Origin: Symploca sp. SIO3C6
GTDB lineage: Bacteria > Cyanobacteriota > Cyanobacteriia > Cyanobacteriales > Coleofasciculaceae
Assembly (NCBI GenBank): GCA_010692425.1
Contig: JAAHHJ010000006.1
Span: 1 to 64,000 of the forward strand
DNA length: 64,000 nt
Reading direction: 5' to 3'
The first letter of the stretch is position 1, and each line of letters opens with the position of its first letter. Below the pieces are notes generated by a model, which saw only the letters and a program-made list of their open reading frames with translations, did not search any database and was not told the DNA's origin. Below are positions 1 through 9,392 of this stretch, one piece after another. A program made the position numbers and the translations under genes.

Positions 1-85
1 AAAATTTTCCCAGTGATAGTTGAGGAGCTGAAGGTGGACTAAGTATTTTTACTTAACAACTGCCTCGATTTAGCACTCGCTTTGA

Positions 86-117
86 GCACCCTCAGTCCAT
101 GTGACAGTTGAGGGTGC
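86..117. repeat. Inverted repeat, possible hairpin
   Basis: The 9-base arms gcaccctca (86-94) and tgagggtgc (109-117) are perfectly complementary around a 14-base loop. No T-run follows, so it is not a textbook terminator. The gene it would follow lies outside the window. Function unknown. Confidence 0.4.
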
Positions 118-402
118 GGAATGTGGGATTTAAATCAAAATGTGGTTTGATCGCCAAAACGCTTATCAGATAAGAGTCTTAGCAATCACGGTCTCCGAAA
201 GTGACAAAAGAGGGATAATTGACGATCATTGGAAACAGAAGCCAAAATGTACTTTATAAACCTGTAATTCTCTATATATTTGTGGGAAAGCCAAAGATAA
301 GAGGAAAAAATCAAAATATACTTTCATGATTGCTATAACCGCAACTTCCCGGTCCTTACCTATTCTCAAAAGCTCCTGATACTTAGTTAGCTACTGTGTT
401 AT

Positions 403-440
403 TAAGTTAACAATTACTAGCTGTGGTACTAAGTTAACAA
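403..440. promoter_or_regulatory. Direct repeat upstream of the histidine kinase gene
   Basis: The 11-mer taagttaacaa occurs at 403-413 and again at 430-440, start to start 27 bases, about two and a half helical turns. The pair lies 120-160 bases before the sensor kinase start, where a regulator could bind. The rest of positions 1-562 holds no convincing gene. Binding by a regulator is inference. Confidence 0.3.
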
Positions 441-562
441 CAGCTAAAATCGAGGACAAGGAGCCAGAATAATAAACAATAAAAAGATAATAAACGCTAA
501 AAAAAAGATACTAAACTTGACCAGGACAAAGTTGTATAACTGGTTCAGAAACCATAAATCCC

Positions 563-2764
563 ATGGGCAGATTTAGCCGTAAACCATGGTCACTAGCTAC
601 CAAACTAACAATAACCATGACCGGTCTGGTTATTTTTGCAGTTGCCAGTGTCACTATTCTATCTCTGCGCCGCGAACAACAAACCTTTAGACAAGAACTA
701 GAACATCAGGCTGAAATCTTGTTGGATACCCTGGCAATAACTGCATCTGATCCACTCTACTTCTTGAACATCGACTTTCTAGAGGAATTGATGGCAGGGC
801 TTAGTGAAGATGATGTTTTGGTATCAGGTCGCATTTATGAAAAAGAAGGACGGTTGGTTGCCGATGCTTATGGGATGAATTTGCTTGCCTATGCTACCAA
901 ACCAGACCCCTTTGGTCAACAGCTCGTGCAAAGTACTGAGACAGTTTTTCAGTGGCAGAATAAGCAACTGCTGGCAGGTAAGGCAGTCAGGGTGGGGCGA
1001 CAATCGCTAGGGGCAGTTAGTGTGGGCTTATCTACAGCACCTCTACAGCAAAAAACTGCTACTATGCGCAATCAGGGTATTCTGGTAGCGCTGGTAGCTG
1101 CTATCGTCGGTGCCTTGCTAGCACTACTGCTAAATCGGTCAATCACAAGACCATTAAAGCAGATGACTAAAGCGACACAGCGCTTTGCCCAAGGAGATCT
1201 AAGCCAGAAGCTCAAGATTAGTAGTAATGACGAATTCGCGGTACTGGCTAACGCCTTTAACCGTATGACTACTCAGCTACAAACACTAATTGATAATTTA
1301 GAACAACGGGCTGAAGCTTTACATCAAAGTGGGATTTTACTGACACAAAAGGTGCAACAAGAAGCACTAATCAACGAACTCAGTAAGCAAGTCCGTAACT
1401 CCCTTGACTTAGATACAATTCTAGAAACTGCTCTCCAAGCAATCTACAGTTTATTGCAGATTGACCAATGCCAGTTTTTGTGGTATGAAACTCAACCAAA
1501 CCCGGTTTGGAATTGTGTTAAAGAAGCTAAGCATCCTGAATTGCCTAGCAGTTTAGGTAAATACCCAGTAGCAGAAAATGACCTCTTTGGTAAGCAGGTT
1601 TTAAGTTTACAGCTGATTCGACTTTCTAAAACAGTCGAAGTCAATGATTCCCGTGAGCAGAGGTGTTACTTTAGCTATGGGAATAGCGCCCTATTAGCAT
1701 TGCCAATCGTGACCAAAAGCCGTAGGATTGGAGTAGTATGCTGTCGTCAGTTTAGTTCACCTCGGGATTGGCAAGACTCAGAAGTAGAACTCCTTTCAGC
1801 AGTATGTGACCAGTTAGCGATCGCTATTTCCCAAGCTGAACTGTTCCAACAAGTTACCTCTACTGCCGAGATGGCTCAAGAGAGAGCCTCGCAATTAGAA
1901 CAAGCTTTGCAAACCCTTAAAAGTACCCAGTCTCAGTTAATTCAGAGTGAGAAGATGGCTAGTTTAGGGCAGTTTGTAGCAGGAGTTGCCCACGAAATCA
2001 ATAATCCGATTAGTTTTATCTATGGCAATATAGCTCCTGCTCAGGAATATGCCTCTGATTTTTTGCATTTATTGGGATTGTACCAGCAGCACTACCCAAA
2101 TCCCGCGCCGGAAATCCGCCAAGCTGCCGAAGAGATGTCTTTAGAATTCCTGATGCAAGACTTCCCTAAACTACTAAGTTCAATGAAAATGGGAGCAGAG
2201 CGCATTAGTGAAATTGTCCAGTCATTACGCAGTTTCTCTTATCCAGATCAAGCTGAGATGAAACTGGTTGATCTTCACGAAGGTATTGATAATACTTTAC
2301 TGATTCTCAAAAACTCTCTTAAAGCCAATACAGATCATCCTGCCATCAAAGTGATTAAAGAATACGGCAAGTTGCCCAAAGTAGAGTGTTATTCTGGACA
2401 GATGAATCAGGTGTTCATGAACATTATTGCCAACGCCATTGACGCCTTGGATGATTACAATCAACAACGAACTCCTGAGCAGATTGAGCTAGAGCCATCA
2501 ACAATTCATATCAGCACAGCTTTCACAGATTCAGAGACGGTTTTGATCAGCATCAAAGATAATGGTCCAGGAATTCCCCCTGAGGTACAGAAAAAGATAT
2601 TCAATCCTTTTTTTACCACCAAACCAGTTGGTAAAGGAACAGGACTAGGGATGTATATCAGTTACCAGATAGTAGTAGAGAGACATAGAGGACAATTGCG
2701 TTGTAATTCCTTACCAAGTCAAGGAACTGAATTTGTCATTGAAATTCCAGGATATCAAGATTAG
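563..2764 (+). CDS. Membrane sensor histidine kinase (HAMP-GAF-HisKA-HATPase)
   Basis: A 733-residue sensor kinase that would autophosphorylate on histidine and pass phosphate to a response regulator not present here. The order is a membrane segment (about 13-35), an extracytoplasmic sensor region, a second membrane segment (about 170-190), HAMP (about 190-240), GAF (about 270-420), a coiled segment, a DHp helix with the H-box VAHEINNPISF, and an ATPase domain with N-box NQVFMNIIANAIDAL, G1 DNGPGIP and G2 GKGTGLGM. All catalytic motifs are present. The next gene, 128 bases downstream on the same strand, is a PhnD-like binding lipoprotein, so the two may form a sensing pair. The ligand is unknown. 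The start has no strong ribosome binding site. Confidence 0.9.
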   Translation: MGRFSRKPWSLATKLTITMTGLVIFAVASVTILSLRREQQTFRQELEHQAEILLDTLAITASDPLYFLNIDFLEELMAGLSEDDVLVSGRIYEKEGRLVADAYGMNLLAYATKPDPFGQQLVQSTETVFQWQNKQLLAGKAVRVGRQSLGAVSVGLSTAPLQQKTATMRNQGILVALVAAIVGALLALLLNRSITRPLKQMTKATQRFAQGDLSQKLKISSNDEFAVLANAFNRMTTQLQTLIDNLEQRAEALHQSGILLTQKVQQEALINELSKQVRNSLDLDTILETALQAIYSLLQIDQCQFLWYETQPNPVWNCVKEAKHPELPSSLGKYPVAENDLFGKQVLSLQLIRLSKTVEVNDSREQRCYFSYGNSALLALPIVTKSRRIGVVCCRQFSSPRDWQDSEVELLSAVCDQLAIAISQAELFQQVTSTAEMAQERASQLEQALQTLKSTQSQLIQSEKMASLGQFVAGVAHEINNPISFIYGNIAPAQEYASDFLHLLGLYQQHYPNPAPEIRQAAEEMSLEFLMQDFPKLLSSMKMGAERISEIVQSLRSFSYPDQAEMKLVDLHEGIDNTLLILKNSLKANTDHPAIKVIKEYGKLPKVECYSGQMNQVFMNIIANAIDALDDYNQQRTPEQIELEPSTIHISTAFTDSETVLISIKDNGPGIPPEVQKKIFNPFFTTKPVGKGTGLGMYISYQIVVERHRGQLRCNSLPSQGTEFVIEIPGYQD

Positions 2765-2795
2765 ATATCTTGGAAAAATCGGGAACTTCTTATTG

Positions 2796-2832
2796 CTCCC
2801 TATCTCCCCATCTCCCCCTCTCCCCCTCTCTT
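2796..2832. repeat. Pyrimidine-rich short tandem repeat
   Basis: Imperfect tandem copies of a CTCCCCAT/CTCCCCCT-like unit lie between the kinase and the PhnD-like gene. Related octamer arrays occur at 12390-12417 and 57961-58005. Such arrays are common between genes in larger cyanobacterial genomes. Confidence 0.55.
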
Positions 2833-2892
2833 CCATTCCCCTATAGGGTGTGCCTGCCAAGTTATCATCTTTCGAGGTAAAAGCTAGACAAG

Positions 2893-3837
2893 ATGCTAGG
2901 CAATATTTTAGGAAAAGTCTTACTCCTTGGTATGGTTACAGCTCTAGTAAGCTGTAGTCCCACAGAATCAAGCTTACAACTAGAACCAACCATAGAACCT
3001 GCTCTCACCTCTGAAGCTAAGGGAGTCATTACTCTAGGTGAAGTTTCCAATAAGCCCACTAAAAAGATCAAGCGCTTTGGGCCGATGGCTGATTACTTAG
3101 CTGCAAACTTGAGCCAGTTTGGTATCGGGGTTGGTGAAGTTAAAATTGCTCCAGATCTCAACACTATTACAACTTGGCTCGAATCAGGCGAAGTGGACAT
3201 TTACTTTGATAGCCCTTACCCAGCGATGATTGTCAGCGATAAGTCTGGAGCTGAGCCAATTTTACGTCGCTGGAAGTATGGACAAGCCGAATACTTCGGA
3301 GTTTTCTTGGCTATGAAAAAGCAAGGGATTACTTCGTTGAGTGAACTTCAGGGTAGAATGATAGCTTTTGAAAAGCCTATATCAACATCAGGTTATTTTT
3401 TACCCCTAGTTCTGTTGAGGGAAAATGGTCTTAACCCAGTGGAAAAATCTTCGCCGGATCAGCCAGTGGCAGCAGATGAGGTGGGTTATATCTTCAGTGA
3501 TGATGATGAAAATACTATTCAATGGGTAATTAGCGGCAGAGTAGCTGCTGGTGCCGCTGACATCTCCACATTTAGGTCGATCCCAGAATCCAGTCGGGAG
3601 TCAATAACTGTTCTTGCCGAAACAGAGAAGGTTTCGAGGCATTTAGTTTTGCTGAGAGAAGGTATTGAACCTGAAAAAGCAGAAGCAATTAAAAATTTAC
3701 TCCTCGGGATGGATAAAACTCCCGAAGGTAAGGAAGTACTCCAGAAGTTTGAAAAAACAGCCAAGTTTGAGGAGCTTCCCAAGGAAGTAGAATTAGAGAG
3801 AATGGGAAAACTATACAAATTATTAAAGGAGAGATGA
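2893..3837 (+). CDS. PhnD-like phosphate/phosphonate-binding lipoprotein
   Basis: A 314-residue solute-binding protein of the PhnD/PtxB type. The N-terminus is a lipoprotein signal with a hydrophobic core and lipobox LVSC, so the mature protein would start at Cys21. The body has the family's ligand-site region around DSPYPAMIVSD and the typical SLSELQGRMIAF hinge segment. No transporter permease or ATPase genes follow; the next gene, pyrE, is on the other strand. The protein more likely feeds a signal to the adjacent sensor kinase than to a transporter, which is an inference from the pairing. The ligand could be phosphate, phosphite, phosphonate or something else. Confidence 0.85.
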   Translation: MLGNILGKVLLLGMVTALVSCSPTESSLQLEPTIEPALTSEAKGVITLGEVSNKPTKKIKRFGPMADYLAANLSQFGIGVGEVKIAPDLNTITTWLESGEVDIYFDSPYPAMIVSDKSGAEPILRRWKYGQAEYFGVFLAMKKQGITSLSELQGRMIAFEKPISTSGYFLPLVLLRENGLNPVEKSSPDQPVAADEVGYIFSDDDENTIQWVISGRVAAGAADISTFRSIPESSRESITVLAETEKVSRHLVLLREGIEPEKAEAIKNLLLGMDKTPEGKEVLQKFEKTAKFEELPKEVELERMGKLYKLLKER

Positions 3838-3872
3838 GTACAATTTGAAAGTAAAGAGTCTCCCTCAATTGC

Positions 3873-4469
3873 TTATTGGCACTGACGTATCTCCTCAATA
3901 TTAAACACCGCCTGAAACTTAAGCCCAGCTGACTGATACAATTGAACCCCCCCCTGTTGTCGGTCTACTAGTGCAATTACTTGCTCTACTTGATAACCTG
4001 CATCTTTGAGGTGTTCAACTGCTTTCATCGCAGATTTCCCAGTGGTGACGACATCTTCCAAAACCACTACTTTCGCTCCTGCTGCCAGAGTTGGTCCTTC
4101 AATATATGCCATGGTGCCATGCCCCTTAGGCTGTTTGCGGATAATTAGAGCTGGGAGTGGTCGATTCTCTAAAGCAGAAACCACACTTACTGCCGTTACA
4201 ATTGGATCAGCTCCCAGAGTCAAACCAGCTACTGCCTGGGTATCAACAGGCAGCATAGATAAGAGTAGACGCCCAATCGCCAAAGCACCCTGGGGATGGA
4301 GCGTTACCTGTTTGCCATTAATGTAGTAAGAACTGCGTTGCCCCGAAGAGAGGACAAAATCGCCTTCTTTATAAGCTAGCTGGCAAAACAACTGGCACAG
4401 CCACTGGCGCAGGGAAGTTAAATCAGTTGAGTCGTCAGGGAGAAACGGTTGTTTAATCTTGTCAATCAT
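3873..4469 (-). CDS. pyrE: Orotate phosphoribosyltransferase
   Basis: Converts orotate and PRPP to orotidine 5'-monophosphate in pyrimidine synthesis. The protein is 198 residues from the ATG at 4469; a TTG two codons upstream is less likely. The PRPP-binding loop VVVLEDVVTTGKSA is intact, and the Lys-rich loop IIRKQPKGHGT and the segment FVLSSGQRSSYYINGK are typical of the family. It is convergent with the PhnD-like gene (35-base gap) and divergent from the secreted protein gene at 4529. Confidence 0.93.
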   Translation of the reverse strand: MIDKIKQPFLPDDSTDLTSLRQWLCQLFCQLAYKEGDFVLSSGQRSSYYINGKQVTLHPQGALAIGRLLLSMLPVDTQAVAGLTLGADPIVTAVSVVSALENRPLPALIIRKQPKGHGTMAYIEGPTLAAGAKVVVLEDVVTTGKSAMKAVEHLKDAGYQVEQVIALVDRQQGGVQLYQSAGLKFQAVFNIEEIRQCQ

Positions 4470-4528
4470 TAACAATATACTTAATTTGAAGACTCAGATA
4501 CTATTAAGAAAAAGTGTGGGTGAGTATT

Positions 4529-4993
4529 ATGGTGATGGGGTTAAATAAGTGGCTGTGCGCTTTAAGTATTGCTACAGTAGCAGGTGTATTTGCTAGCAGC
4601 GCCAGTGCACAAACTGATTCCTCAGAGTTCGAGCCAATCCGCCTAGAGACGATTCCCGAGGTCTTTAATCGAGCCTTTTTCAAAGACTCTGGAGACTTTT
4701 ACCGCAACCGTTCACTCCAGCGCCAATTTGAGGTAATTTTTGGACCAGGTGTACCAGGGCAAGCTAATTTCCCAGAGCTGGAGATCGAGCGTGATGCCAA
4801 AACCATCAATACTATCTATAACGATGTATTATACCAACAGCTTTACGCCGACCCTCTAATTCGCACCCCGGACCTGCCCAACCCCTTCAACACCTCAATT
4901 CTAGTTCTAGAAAGGGAAGGTTTTCGCCCTACCCGTTTTGGCAACCGAGTAGAGGGAACCGAGTTTTTCTTTGAGACTCTACCCATAGAGTAA
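4529..4993 (+). CDS. Secreted protein of unknown function
   Basis: A protein of about 154 residues with a clear Sec signal peptide (Lys-containing start, hydrophobic stretch, cleavage near SASA/QTD). The mature part is short and acidic, with no domain I recognise; it contains FYRNRSLQRQFEVIFGPG followed by a proline-rich tail. I chose the ATG at 4529 because it gives a normal signal peptide; a GTG at 4514 adds five residues. It is probably exported to the periplasm or thylakoid lumen. It resembles hypothetical proteins conserved among cyanobacteria, but I assign no function. Confidence 0.7.
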   Translation: MVMGLNKWLCALSIATVAGVFASSASAQTDSSEFEPIRLETIPEVFNRAFFKDSGDFYRNRSLQRQFEVIFGPGVPGQANFPELEIERDAKTINTIYNDVLYQQLYADPLIRTPDLPNPFNTSILVLEREGFRPTRFGNRVEGTEFFFETLPIE

Positions 4994-5022
4994 CAGACTC
5001 AAACCATTACAGTTTAAGATAA

Positions 5023-5095
5023 TCCAGGGTGCAGGAGTTGAACCTGCCTAGGGCGAATTATGAGTTCGCTGCCTCAACCGCTCGGCCAACCCTGG
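5023..5095 (-). tRNA. tRNA with CAU anticodon, probably tRNA-Ile2
   Basis: Folds as a full cloverleaf: acceptor CCAGGGT/ACCCTGG, a D-arm, anticodon stem GCGAA/TTCGC with loop CTCATAA (anticodon CAT), T-arm GCAGG-TTCAACT-CCTGC, and discriminator A. The CCA tail is not encoded. The loop CTCATAA matches plastid trnI-CAU, where the C is modified to lysidine, more than plastid elongator tRNA-Met. Elongator Met is the alternative. Confidence 0.9.
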
Positions 5096-5479
5096 TTAAT
5101 CTATCATTAATATTGTAATGTATCTTAGCTCAGGCTGACTAAGCCAACTTAAGGACAAATTCCTGATTGAAGCAAAAATTTTCGGAACTATGAGATAACT
5201 TAGTATAAAAATTCTCTTTTCCGGGAACTGGCTTACTGCAGCTCCCACCAATGAGAAGCTTTGAGCCCTCAACTGGCAAGGTAGTTCTCCTATTTGAGTA
5301 AATAACAGTGAGTGATGCTTGGAAAGTAAGTGCAAAAAAAAATAATTACCGAGAAGGCTCAGAGGTAGTAGGTTGAAAACAGGGGAGCCCATGTTTTTGT
5401 ATCGGAAAACTGTGAGCGGCAATAGTAGGTGTGGCATGCCGCAGCTCAATAGTGCTTATGGGAGTAGCTGGAATCACTG
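5096..5479. other. Intergenic stretch, no gene seen
   Basis: This 384-base stretch between the tRNA and the next gene holds a minus-strand open frame (5096-5449) with no recognisable domain and a composition that does not look coding. It probably contains the promoters of the tRNA and of the gene at 5480. Confidence 0.5.
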
Positions 5480-6199
5480 ATGAAATTAAATTCGACCGTA
5501 GCACTCACTTTAACATTGCTGGCAATGATGCTAGGAGCAGGTTTAGTCAGTGCCCTGTGGGGATTTACTATTGGTTACGAAGCCCTCAAAGGTGTTACCC
5601 AGCCAGATGTTCGCCCCACCAAAAAACTGGCAGGAACTCAGAAATCTAGTACTGGTAAGGAAGGTGTAACTTTTCTGCGCGAAGAGGATATATTGATCAA
5701 TGTTGATGCTTACATCAGAGGTAAGGGTAACAATTCTAAGAAAAATGACGACCAAGCCCGAGTCAGAAACTCTCATGGTCAAACCGAACATAAATTATCA
5801 CCTCATTGGGCATTTAACACCAAAAAATCTTTTACCAGTTCAAATGGGTTGTTGAATTTACCTGTTAAAAGCCATGATCGGGGAGTGACACTGGAAGTAC
5901 GTTCCGCCTCTCAAAAAGGCAGTTCTTTATTGCTTGATGTCAGCATGAAGAATGAAGGCAGCAATAATGTCCGCTTCCTATACAGTTTCTTAAATATTAT
6001 GGACGACAAAGGTCGTGCCCTAAGTGCAATTACCGAAGGCTTGCCAGGGGAATTACCTGCAAATGGTCAAGAATTCTCTGGGACAGTGAGTATTCCTACA
6101 GCTTTGTTGGATAACTCCCAGAAGCTCTCGTTGAAGTTGACAGATTATCCTGATCAAAAACTTCAGCTGCAAACGTCTGAGATTCCTGTAGTGAGGTAA
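5480..6199 (+). CDS. Membrane-anchored protein of unknown function
   Basis: A 239-residue protein with one N-terminal hydrophobic segment (about residues 8-32) and a long soluble part outside the membrane. Residues 45-120 are polar and low in order. Residues about 130-235 look like a beta-rich domain (GVTLEVRSASQKGSSLLLDV, then FLYSFLNIMDDKGRAL), like the extracellular immunoglobulin-type domains of DUF4352 proteins. That resemblance is weak. It lies 90 bases upstream of the CNNM/CorC gene on the same strand. Confidence 0.7.
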   Translation: MKLNSTVALTLTLLAMMLGAGLVSALWGFTIGYEALKGVTQPDVRPTKKLAGTQKSSTGKEGVTFLREEDILINVDAYIRGKGNNSKKNDDQARVRNSHGQTEHKLSPHWAFNTKKSFTSSNGLLNLPVKSHDRGVTLEVRSASQKGSSLLLDVSMKNEGSNNVRFLYSFLNIMDDKGRALSAITEGLPGELPANGQEFSGTVSIPTALLDNSQKLSLKLTDYPDQKLQLQTSEIPVVR

Positions 6200-6289
6200 A
6201 CCACTTGTGCGTTGTTGCTTATCTGTTGTTTGTCACTTGCCAAGAGCCACAAATAACAAACAACTAGACTTTTAATTTTTACCTTTTTT

Positions 6290-7789
6290 ATGGTAAGCGA
6301 CCTCATGGTTCTCCTCACAGCAAGTGCTTCTACGAGCCTCACCGGCTTAGATGTCATGCTGCGATTGTTATCGGTGCTACTACTGATTGCGCTCAACGCC
6401 TTTTTCGTGACTGCAGAATTTTCCATGGTTTCAGTGCGCAGATCACGCATCAATCAGCTGGTTGATGCCGGTGATGTACAAGCGAAGACTGTTCAAGGAC
6501 TACAACGCAGTATTGACAGATTGCTCTCTACAACTCAGTTAGGGATTACTCTTTCTAGTTTGGCACTGGGCTGGATTGGTGAAAGTACGATGGCAGTTCC
6601 GGCAGCAGCAGCAATGGTAGAACTACCAATACCGCCACAGCTTAGTCAAATGATTGCCCATTCTCTAGCAGTGCCAGTGGCATTTTTCCTGATTGCCTAT
6701 CTGCAAATTGTTCTAGGTGAGCTTTGCCCCAAATCCGTAGCAATGCTCTATTCAGAACAGTTGGCACGGTTTCTCGGGCCTCCTAGTTCAGCAATTGCAC
6801 GTTTTTTTAAACCTTTTATCTGGATTTTAAACCAATCAACTCGTTTTCTACTGCGATTGGTAGGCATACAATATACAGGTCAGAGCTGGTACTCTCGAGT
6901 AACACCAGAAGAGTTACAGCTAATTATCACCACTGAACGGGAATCTACTGGACTCGAAGCTGAAGAACGAGAACTACTTAAAAACGTATTTGAGTTTGGC
7001 GATGTTTTAGCAGCAGAGGTGATGGTTCCCCGTACTAATATTGCTGCTATTCCGAAAAATGCAACTTTTCAGACTTTATTAGAGGAAATTGCTAAAACTA
7101 ACCATTCTGGCTATCCTGTAATCGGAGAATCCCTTGATGACATTTGCGGCATTATCTACTTTAAGGAGCTGGCTGAACCTCTATCTCAAGGGCAACTGAC
7201 TATAGAAACAGCAATTGCACCATGGATTCGTCCCGCGAGGTTTGTACCAGAGTCTAGACCTTTAAGTGAACTACTACCATTAATGCAGCGATCGCATCTG
7301 GCTATGGTCATGGTGGTTGATGAGTTTGGTGGTACTGCTGGGTTAGTTACCCTCAAGGATTTAATTGCTGAAATTATTGGTGAGCATCCTGAAGTTGAGA
7401 GTAACAAAGAATTAGATATCAAAGTTCTAGACGATCATACCTTCGAGGTACAAGCCCAAATGGACTTGGAAGAAGTCAATGAAATGCTTGATTTAGATTT
7501 GCCTTTGGCTGAGGAGTACCAAACTTTGGCAGGTTTTTTGCTCTATCAATTGCAGAAAATTCCTGTAGAGGGCGAAACCACCATTTATGAGAATCTTGAG
7601 TTAACAGTAGTCTCTGCTCAAGGACCACGCTTGCACCAGATTCGCATACACCAAAGGGAGCTGACGGCAGCAGAGTCTACAGATAACTCTGTAAATGAGG
7701 TCACGCCAGTAATTGCTACAGCCACTGATGAAAAAGCTGCCAATCTTATCAGCGAAGCAGATAGCGCCTCCTACAAAGATTCAGGCTAG
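6290..7789 (+). CDS. CNNM/CorC-family (hemolysin-like) membrane protein
   Basis: A 499-residue protein of the CNNM-CBS-CorC_HlyC architecture, linked in other bacteria to magnesium or other divalent-metal efflux. In order: the CNNM membrane domain (about 20-220) with the signature FFVTAEFSMVSVRRSRI and several helices, two CBS domains (about 230-360) that usually bind adenine nucleotides, and a CorC_HlyC domain (about 380-460). The acidic tail of about 40 residues is not conserved. The ATG at 6290 begins just before the first helix. Despite the historical name hemolysin, nothing here suggests a toxin. Confidence 0.88.
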   Translation: MVSDLMVLLTASASTSLTGLDVMLRLLSVLLLIALNAFFVTAEFSMVSVRRSRINQLVDAGDVQAKTVQGLQRSIDRLLSTTQLGITLSSLALGWIGESTMAVPAAAAMVELPIPPQLSQMIAHSLAVPVAFFLIAYLQIVLGELCPKSVAMLYSEQLARFLGPPSSAIARFFKPFIWILNQSTRFLLRLVGIQYTGQSWYSRVTPEELQLIITTERESTGLEAEERELLKNVFEFGDVLAAEVMVPRTNIAAIPKNATFQTLLEEIAKTNHSGYPVIGESLDDICGIIYFKELAEPLSQGQLTIETAIAPWIRPARFVPESRPLSELLPLMQRSHLAMVMVVDEFGGTAGLVTLKDLIAEIIGEHPEVESNKELDIKVLDDHTFEVQAQMDLEEVNEMLDLDLPLAEEYQTLAGFLLYQLQKIPVEGETTIYENLELTVVSAQGPRLHQIRIHQRELTAAESTDNSVNEVTPVIATATDEKAANLISEADSASYKDSG

Positions 7790-8018
7790 GATTTAACAGC
7801 GGTTCCACTAAGGCGAGCAATTATAGCCGCTGACTTGAGTTCTCTCTAGTGCCGCTGCTGGTAGTCAAAGGAAATTGCATAGCAATCATAACCATCAGCT
7901 TTGGCTTAATATACAATTGTAGAGGAGTCCAAACCTCCAAATAGGAGCAACAACCGCTTTGGTCATCAAAAAATTTGCCAGGATCGATTTAAATTGCTCA
8001 GATTTGGGCCTAGACGCA

Positions 8019-8891
8019 CTAGCTAGAACCTGCCTCCCATATATATCGCCCTGGCCTAATTCGCCTCCAGCCTTTGGAACCACTCCCCTTAGTTAAAGCA
8101 TTACTAATAGCTTGGCGTGCTAATGTCCTCTTGTGGCCCTTCAAACCTTCAGGATAAAAAATAGCCAAAATCTCTGGGGCTGTCATCACCTTAGGATAGC
8201 TTGCTTTTAAGACTGAGGCTACTGCTTCATGTAACGCCATGTTCTCCAATTTTTCTGAGTAAGGTAGCCTTGAACGATGAAGAGATTGCCGCATCGATGA
8301 TCTGGGGTTTTGCCTATTACCAGGATCTAATTCAGGGAAATCTTCAAGGGAAAAGGTATAACAACCAGGGGAGTCAGAGATAGAGTACCATAAACCCTCA
8401 CTCTCTCCTTCAGACAAAATAGAGTTAACCATGACAGTTGCTGAGGTATGGGCTGCTTCCTCTAGCTCTCCAAACATCTCCCTGATGATGTAATCAACTC
8501 GCAGCATTATTCCCCTATTAGCTTCTAAAACCCGAGCAATCGCTTCTTTGGTGCCCATCTGTTGGTAGGGAGGCTGCTTTTTGGGCTCCGATGGCAAACC
8601 ACCCACTGAGTTAAAATAGGCTGAGCTCACTGGAGAGTTTAGCGTAGGAAAGTGATGTTGCTCATTCCTTTGGCGATCGCTACCTTCACCAGGCAGAGTT
8701 TTTTGCCAGTTATTCTCCCCTAAAACTACTGAATGGGGCTCGAGCAAAGCTTTAGCATAGTTGTATTCTTCTCTGGCAACCGCCGCCGCATGTTCATGGT
8801 ACTCCGCTAGTTGTCGGTAGTAGTCAACCAACTCTGCCAACATCTTCTGGCTTCCCAATGGTAGTGATGGAGGTTTTGGGAAATCAGCCAT
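8019..8891 (-). CDS. Protein with two winged-helix-like (HARE-HTH-like) domains
   Basis: A 290-residue protein not matched to a named family. Residues 10-60 form a charged helix rich in Tyr and Ala, probably a coiled coil. Two similar modules follow: residues about 112-180, opening TKEAIARVLEANRGIM, and about 218-287, opening LHEAVASVLKASYPKVM and closing GRYIWE. The helix-helix-helix then beta-wing pattern resembles HARE-HTH or other winged-helix DNA-binding folds. The start codon abuts the stop codon of the upstream zinc-ribbon gene, so the two are translationally coupled. The pair may act together on DNA or chromatin. Function is inferred from fold only. Confidence 0.7.
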   Translation of the reverse strand: MADFPKPPSLPLGSQKMLAELVDYYRQLAEYHEHAAAVAREEYNYAKALLEPHSVVLGENNWQKTLPGEGSDRQRNEQHHFPTLNSPVSSAYFNSVGGLPSEPKKQPPYQQMGTKEAIARVLEANRGIMLRVDYIIREMFGELEEAAHTSATVMVNSILSEGESEGLWYSISDSPGCYTFSLEDFPELDPGNRQNPRSSMRQSLHRSRLPYSEKLENMALHEAVASVLKASYPKVMTAPEILAIFYPEGLKGHKRTLARQAISNALTKGSGSKGWRRIRPGRYIWEAGSS

Positions 8892-9107
8892 TTATTTATC
8901 CCCAAATTTCTTGCTTTCTTGGAGACGAAGGCACTTGCTAGCTACCCCCTGACAATTATTCCCATACTTAGGACAGCAGGTGGCGTAAGTTTCTCTCTCC
9001 ACAGGTGAATTACAGAAGTGGCAAATGAATTTGTAAACCCTGGTATGAATTTTACGCTTATGGGCTCTGACTGTGTACTCTCGAACGTAGACATCTTTAC
9101 TAGGCAT
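8892..9107 (-). CDS. Small zinc-ribbon-like protein
   Basis: A 71-residue basic protein with Cys pairs in [12 protein letters not shown] and [11 protein letters not shown] that could bind one zinc ion. The first 30 residues are rich in Arg, Lys and His ([14 protein letters not shown]). I chose the ATG at 9107 over a TTG at 9119. Its stop codon touches the start of the winged-helix protein gene, so the two form a two-gene operon. It probably binds nucleic acid or the partner protein; no specific family is recognised. Confidence 0.65.
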   Translation of the reverse strand: MPSKDVYVREYTVRAHKRKIHTRVYKFICHFCNSPVERETYATCCPKYGNNCQGVASKCLRLQESKKFGDK

Positions 9108-9392
9108 GGTCTTCTCCAATTTTGATTACTTTTAAAAAGTTAACAATACTCTGGTCATCAACTAAACATAGCTAGATGGACAGCTGTTAATTTTGGCATT
9201 TTGTGGTTAAGCCACAAAGAGGCGATTACTCTACCTTGCCAAGGTCTACCCTTGTTGTGTATAGTAGAATAGCATCTCCACTTGACATGAGGTAGACCAT
9301 AGGTTATAGAAAAAAGTATCCCTATAGGGACTAGTTTTCCAACCAGTTGCAAGCTAAGGTATTACCTAGTGGAAAAATTTACAAGTCTGATC

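Noticed and set aside
5096-5449. Minus-strand open frame of 117 codons after the tRNA
   Set aside because: No recognisable family, ends inside the tRNA edge, and looks like chance AT-rich reading.
6290-7789. Hemolysin toxin
   Set aside because: The label is historical; the domains are CNNM, CBS and CorC, which point to ion transport.
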